33,258 nucleotides of DNA, taken from NCBI GenBank assembly GCA_029238665.1, contig JAQWFQ010000018.1, positions 1 to 33,258 on the forward strand, read 5' to 3'. This DNA is from Crocinitomicaceae bacterium (GTDB taxonomy: Bacteria; Bacteroidota; Bacteroidia; Flavobacteriales_D; Crocinitomicaceae). The notes beneath the pieces are model-generated. The model had not been told where the DNA came from, ran no database searches, and saw only the letters and a program-made list of their open reading frames with translations. Shown in pieces: positions 32,230 to 33,258 of this stretch. Position 1 is the first letter of the stretch. Each line of letters opens with the position of its first letter. The translations under genes and the position numbers were made by a program.

Positions 32230-33102
32230 TTATTCACATTCGGTTTCAATAAAGTCTTCTGTTTCGTCATCATATTCCGAACATTTTTTTTCAATCAGAA
32301 CCATTTTACTATTGACTACTTCGTATGTAGCATTCATATGACCTCTTCCGGCACAACATTGATTATGCTCATAAATCAGTTTTGAGTCATAATCAAACTC
32401 TAAAGAAGTTCCACTAAAATCACTTTTTGTATGTTGATCCGAATTTGGGTTTCTCAAAATGTAAATACTTGAAGTATTTGGACCTGCATAACTAACTTCA
32501 AAGACAGAAAAATCCTGTATGCCATCAAAGTTATAATCTCCAACACTCACGTTATCTACTCCAAATAATTGACAGTCTAATTCAATAGTCTGAATTAACT
32601 TATCAGTTTGTTTTTGAAATATTTTTACTCCTGATATTCTAGCAGAAAAATCGCCTTTCTCTTTAGTTATTATGGTTTTAAAATAATGTTCTTTAGTTGA
32701 TTTTGATTGAAGCAATTCTTTATTTGCCCATTCTAAATTGTCTCCATAACCAATGTCAAAATCTTTTTTCAATTTAATCTGATAAGTTTTTGAGCTATCA
32801 GAGTTGAGCCATTTTCCTTTAATTTCTTGATTACCTTCTTCAAACCCTTCAAAAATTAATATTGCTGAATTGTTTCCATCCTTATTTTTTTCGAAAAGCT
32901 CTAATGTTCCTTTTTTAAGACTCCCATTTATTGTTATTGGGCTATCATAATTATTGTAAGCATAATAAGCTAAAGAAACTCCGTCACTATAATGGGACAT
33001 CACCAATGTAATTGGAAATTTCCCTAAATAACCAGAATAGCTTGATTGGCTTTTTCCAGCGTTTGAAAACAGAAGTAACATTAATAATAGGTTAAGTCTC
33101 AT
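32230..33102 (-). CDS. Secreted XAC2610-like protein with calcium-loop motif
   Basis: A 290-residue protein with a signal peptide (MRLNLLLMLLLFSNAGKSQS). The mature part starts with a beta-rich region (GYLGKFPITLVM, GVSLAYYAYNN, GSLKKGTLELFEK). The motif GDYNFDGIQDFSVFE (188-202) has the DxNxDGxxD pattern of a Ca-binding loop, as in VCBS/FG-GAP and XAC2610-type proteins. A GRGHMNATYEVVNSKMVLIEKK segment close to the C-terminus is common in that group. Function is unknown. The C-terminus is acidic (SEYDDETEDFIETECE). It is the only gene of its cassette, with a 22-base leader and the stop 3 bases from site F. Confidence 0.78.
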   Translation of the reverse strand: MRLNLLLMLLLFSNAGKSQSSYSGYLGKFPITLVMSHYSDGVSLAYYAYNNYDSPITINGSLKKGTLELFEKNKDGNNSAILIFEGFEEGNQEIKGKWLNSDSSKTYQIKLKKDFDIGYGDNLEWANKELLQSKSTKEHYFKTIITKEKGDFSARISGVKIFQKQTDKLIQTIELDCQLFGVDNVSVGDYNFDGIQDFSVFEVSYAGPNTSSIYILRNPNSDQHTKSDFSGTSLEFDYDSKLIYEHNQCCAGRGHMNATYEVVNSKMVLIEKKCSEYDDETEDFIETECE

Positions 33103-33115
33103 TTTTCTTCTAATT

Positions 33116-33251
33116 GGTGCTAACGTTAAGGCTATGCGCCGTTGCGTTTTTTAAAGTTAATTTAATTTTCGAAGAAAATAACGTGCGAGTTAGAATGATT
33201 TATCATTCGAAGCGAGACTTAAGCAATGGAGTATAGGTAGTGTTATATGTA
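33116..33251 (-). repeat. attC-like site G (right edge)
   Basis: A 136-bp site. The left end GGTGCTAAC is the complement of site F's right end. The right end GTTATATGTA is the inverse core of a further cassette that lies outside the window, so the array continues. Pairing of the arms is weaker than in sites C, E and F. Confidence 0.72.
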
Positions 33252-33258
33252 TCCTATC

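Larger units (their letters stand above)
24985..33258 (-). mobile_element. Integron-like gene cassette array (seven attC-like sites, six complete cassettes)
   Basis: All eight genes in this stretch lie on the minus strand, each closed by a long imperfect palindrome directly after its stop codon. Read on the minus strand, every cassette begins with CG^TTR and ends with an inverted copy of its own first 8-10 bases just after the last stop. The end pairs are GTTGTGTTT, GTTATAGGT, GTTATGGG, GTTGTGCTTA, GTTATGGGC and GTTAGCACC. This is the relation between core and inverse-core sites in integron cassettes. Two of the six cassettes hold two genes. No integrase is in the window. By polarity attI and an integrase would lie to the right, and the site at 24985-25118 is the distal end. 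The array continues past the right edge. Confidence 0.85.

Noticed and set aside
24985-33251. Reading the seven palindromes as a CRISPR array or as terminators
   Set aside because: Units are 330-2,700 bp with genes inside, the repeats differ in sequence and length, and most lack a T-run after the stem.

Overview
The window looks like the chromosome of an AT-rich marine-type Bacteroidota, probably a flavobacterium or a Cryomorphaceae/Crocinitomicaceae relative. The evidence is type IX secretion (T9SS) C-terminal domains, Bacteroidota -7 promoter boxes (TAnnTTTG), few visible Shine-Dalgarno sequences, DUF349 and DUF2490 proteins, and Bacteroidota-style histidine kinase and glycyl-tRNA synthetase sequences. 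The exact taxon cannot be fixed from the sequence alone.

Bases 1 to about 24,400 are ordinary chromosome. In order they hold the tail of a large surface protein, a sensor histidine kinase, a family 4 glycosyltransferase, a rhodanese / sterol-desaturase-like / small membrane protein operon behind a Crp/Fnr-type palindrome, glycyl-tRNA synthetase, an engB plus CstB-like persulfide dioxygenase operon, a metal-binding-domain lipoprotein, an alpha/beta hydrolase, a LuxR-type regulator with a degenerate receiver, a pfkB kinase / DUF349 / membrane protein operon, a large AsmA-like protein, a cold shock protein, dusB, paaZ, dinB, a DUF2490 protein and a Tat-type intradiol dioxygenase with a T9SS tail.

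From about 24,985 to the right edge the character changes. All eight genes lie on the minus strand and are separated by seven long imperfect palindromes (72-194 bp). In every one of the six complete units, the first 8-10 bases of the unit (GTT...) reappear as an exact reverse complement at the inner edge of the palindrome that closes the same unit. These end sequences differ from one unit to the next. This is the signature of integron gene cassettes with attC sites, but the core is GTTRTGS-like rather than the textbook GTTRRRY. The array is probably an integron or CALIN-like cassette array of a Bacteroidota type. Its polarity places any integrase and attI beyond the right edge.

Cassette cargo: a two-gene unit with a dCTPase/MazG-like pyrophosphohydrolase and a GIY-YIG / DUF2075 helicase / LexA-like autoprotease fusion (a plausible defence module); a short T9SS cargo protein; a glycerophosphodiesterase lipoprotein with an outer-membrane-type partner; an isochorismatase-family hydrolase; a retropepsin-like protease with a Cys-rich N-terminal half; and a secreted XAC2610-like protein.
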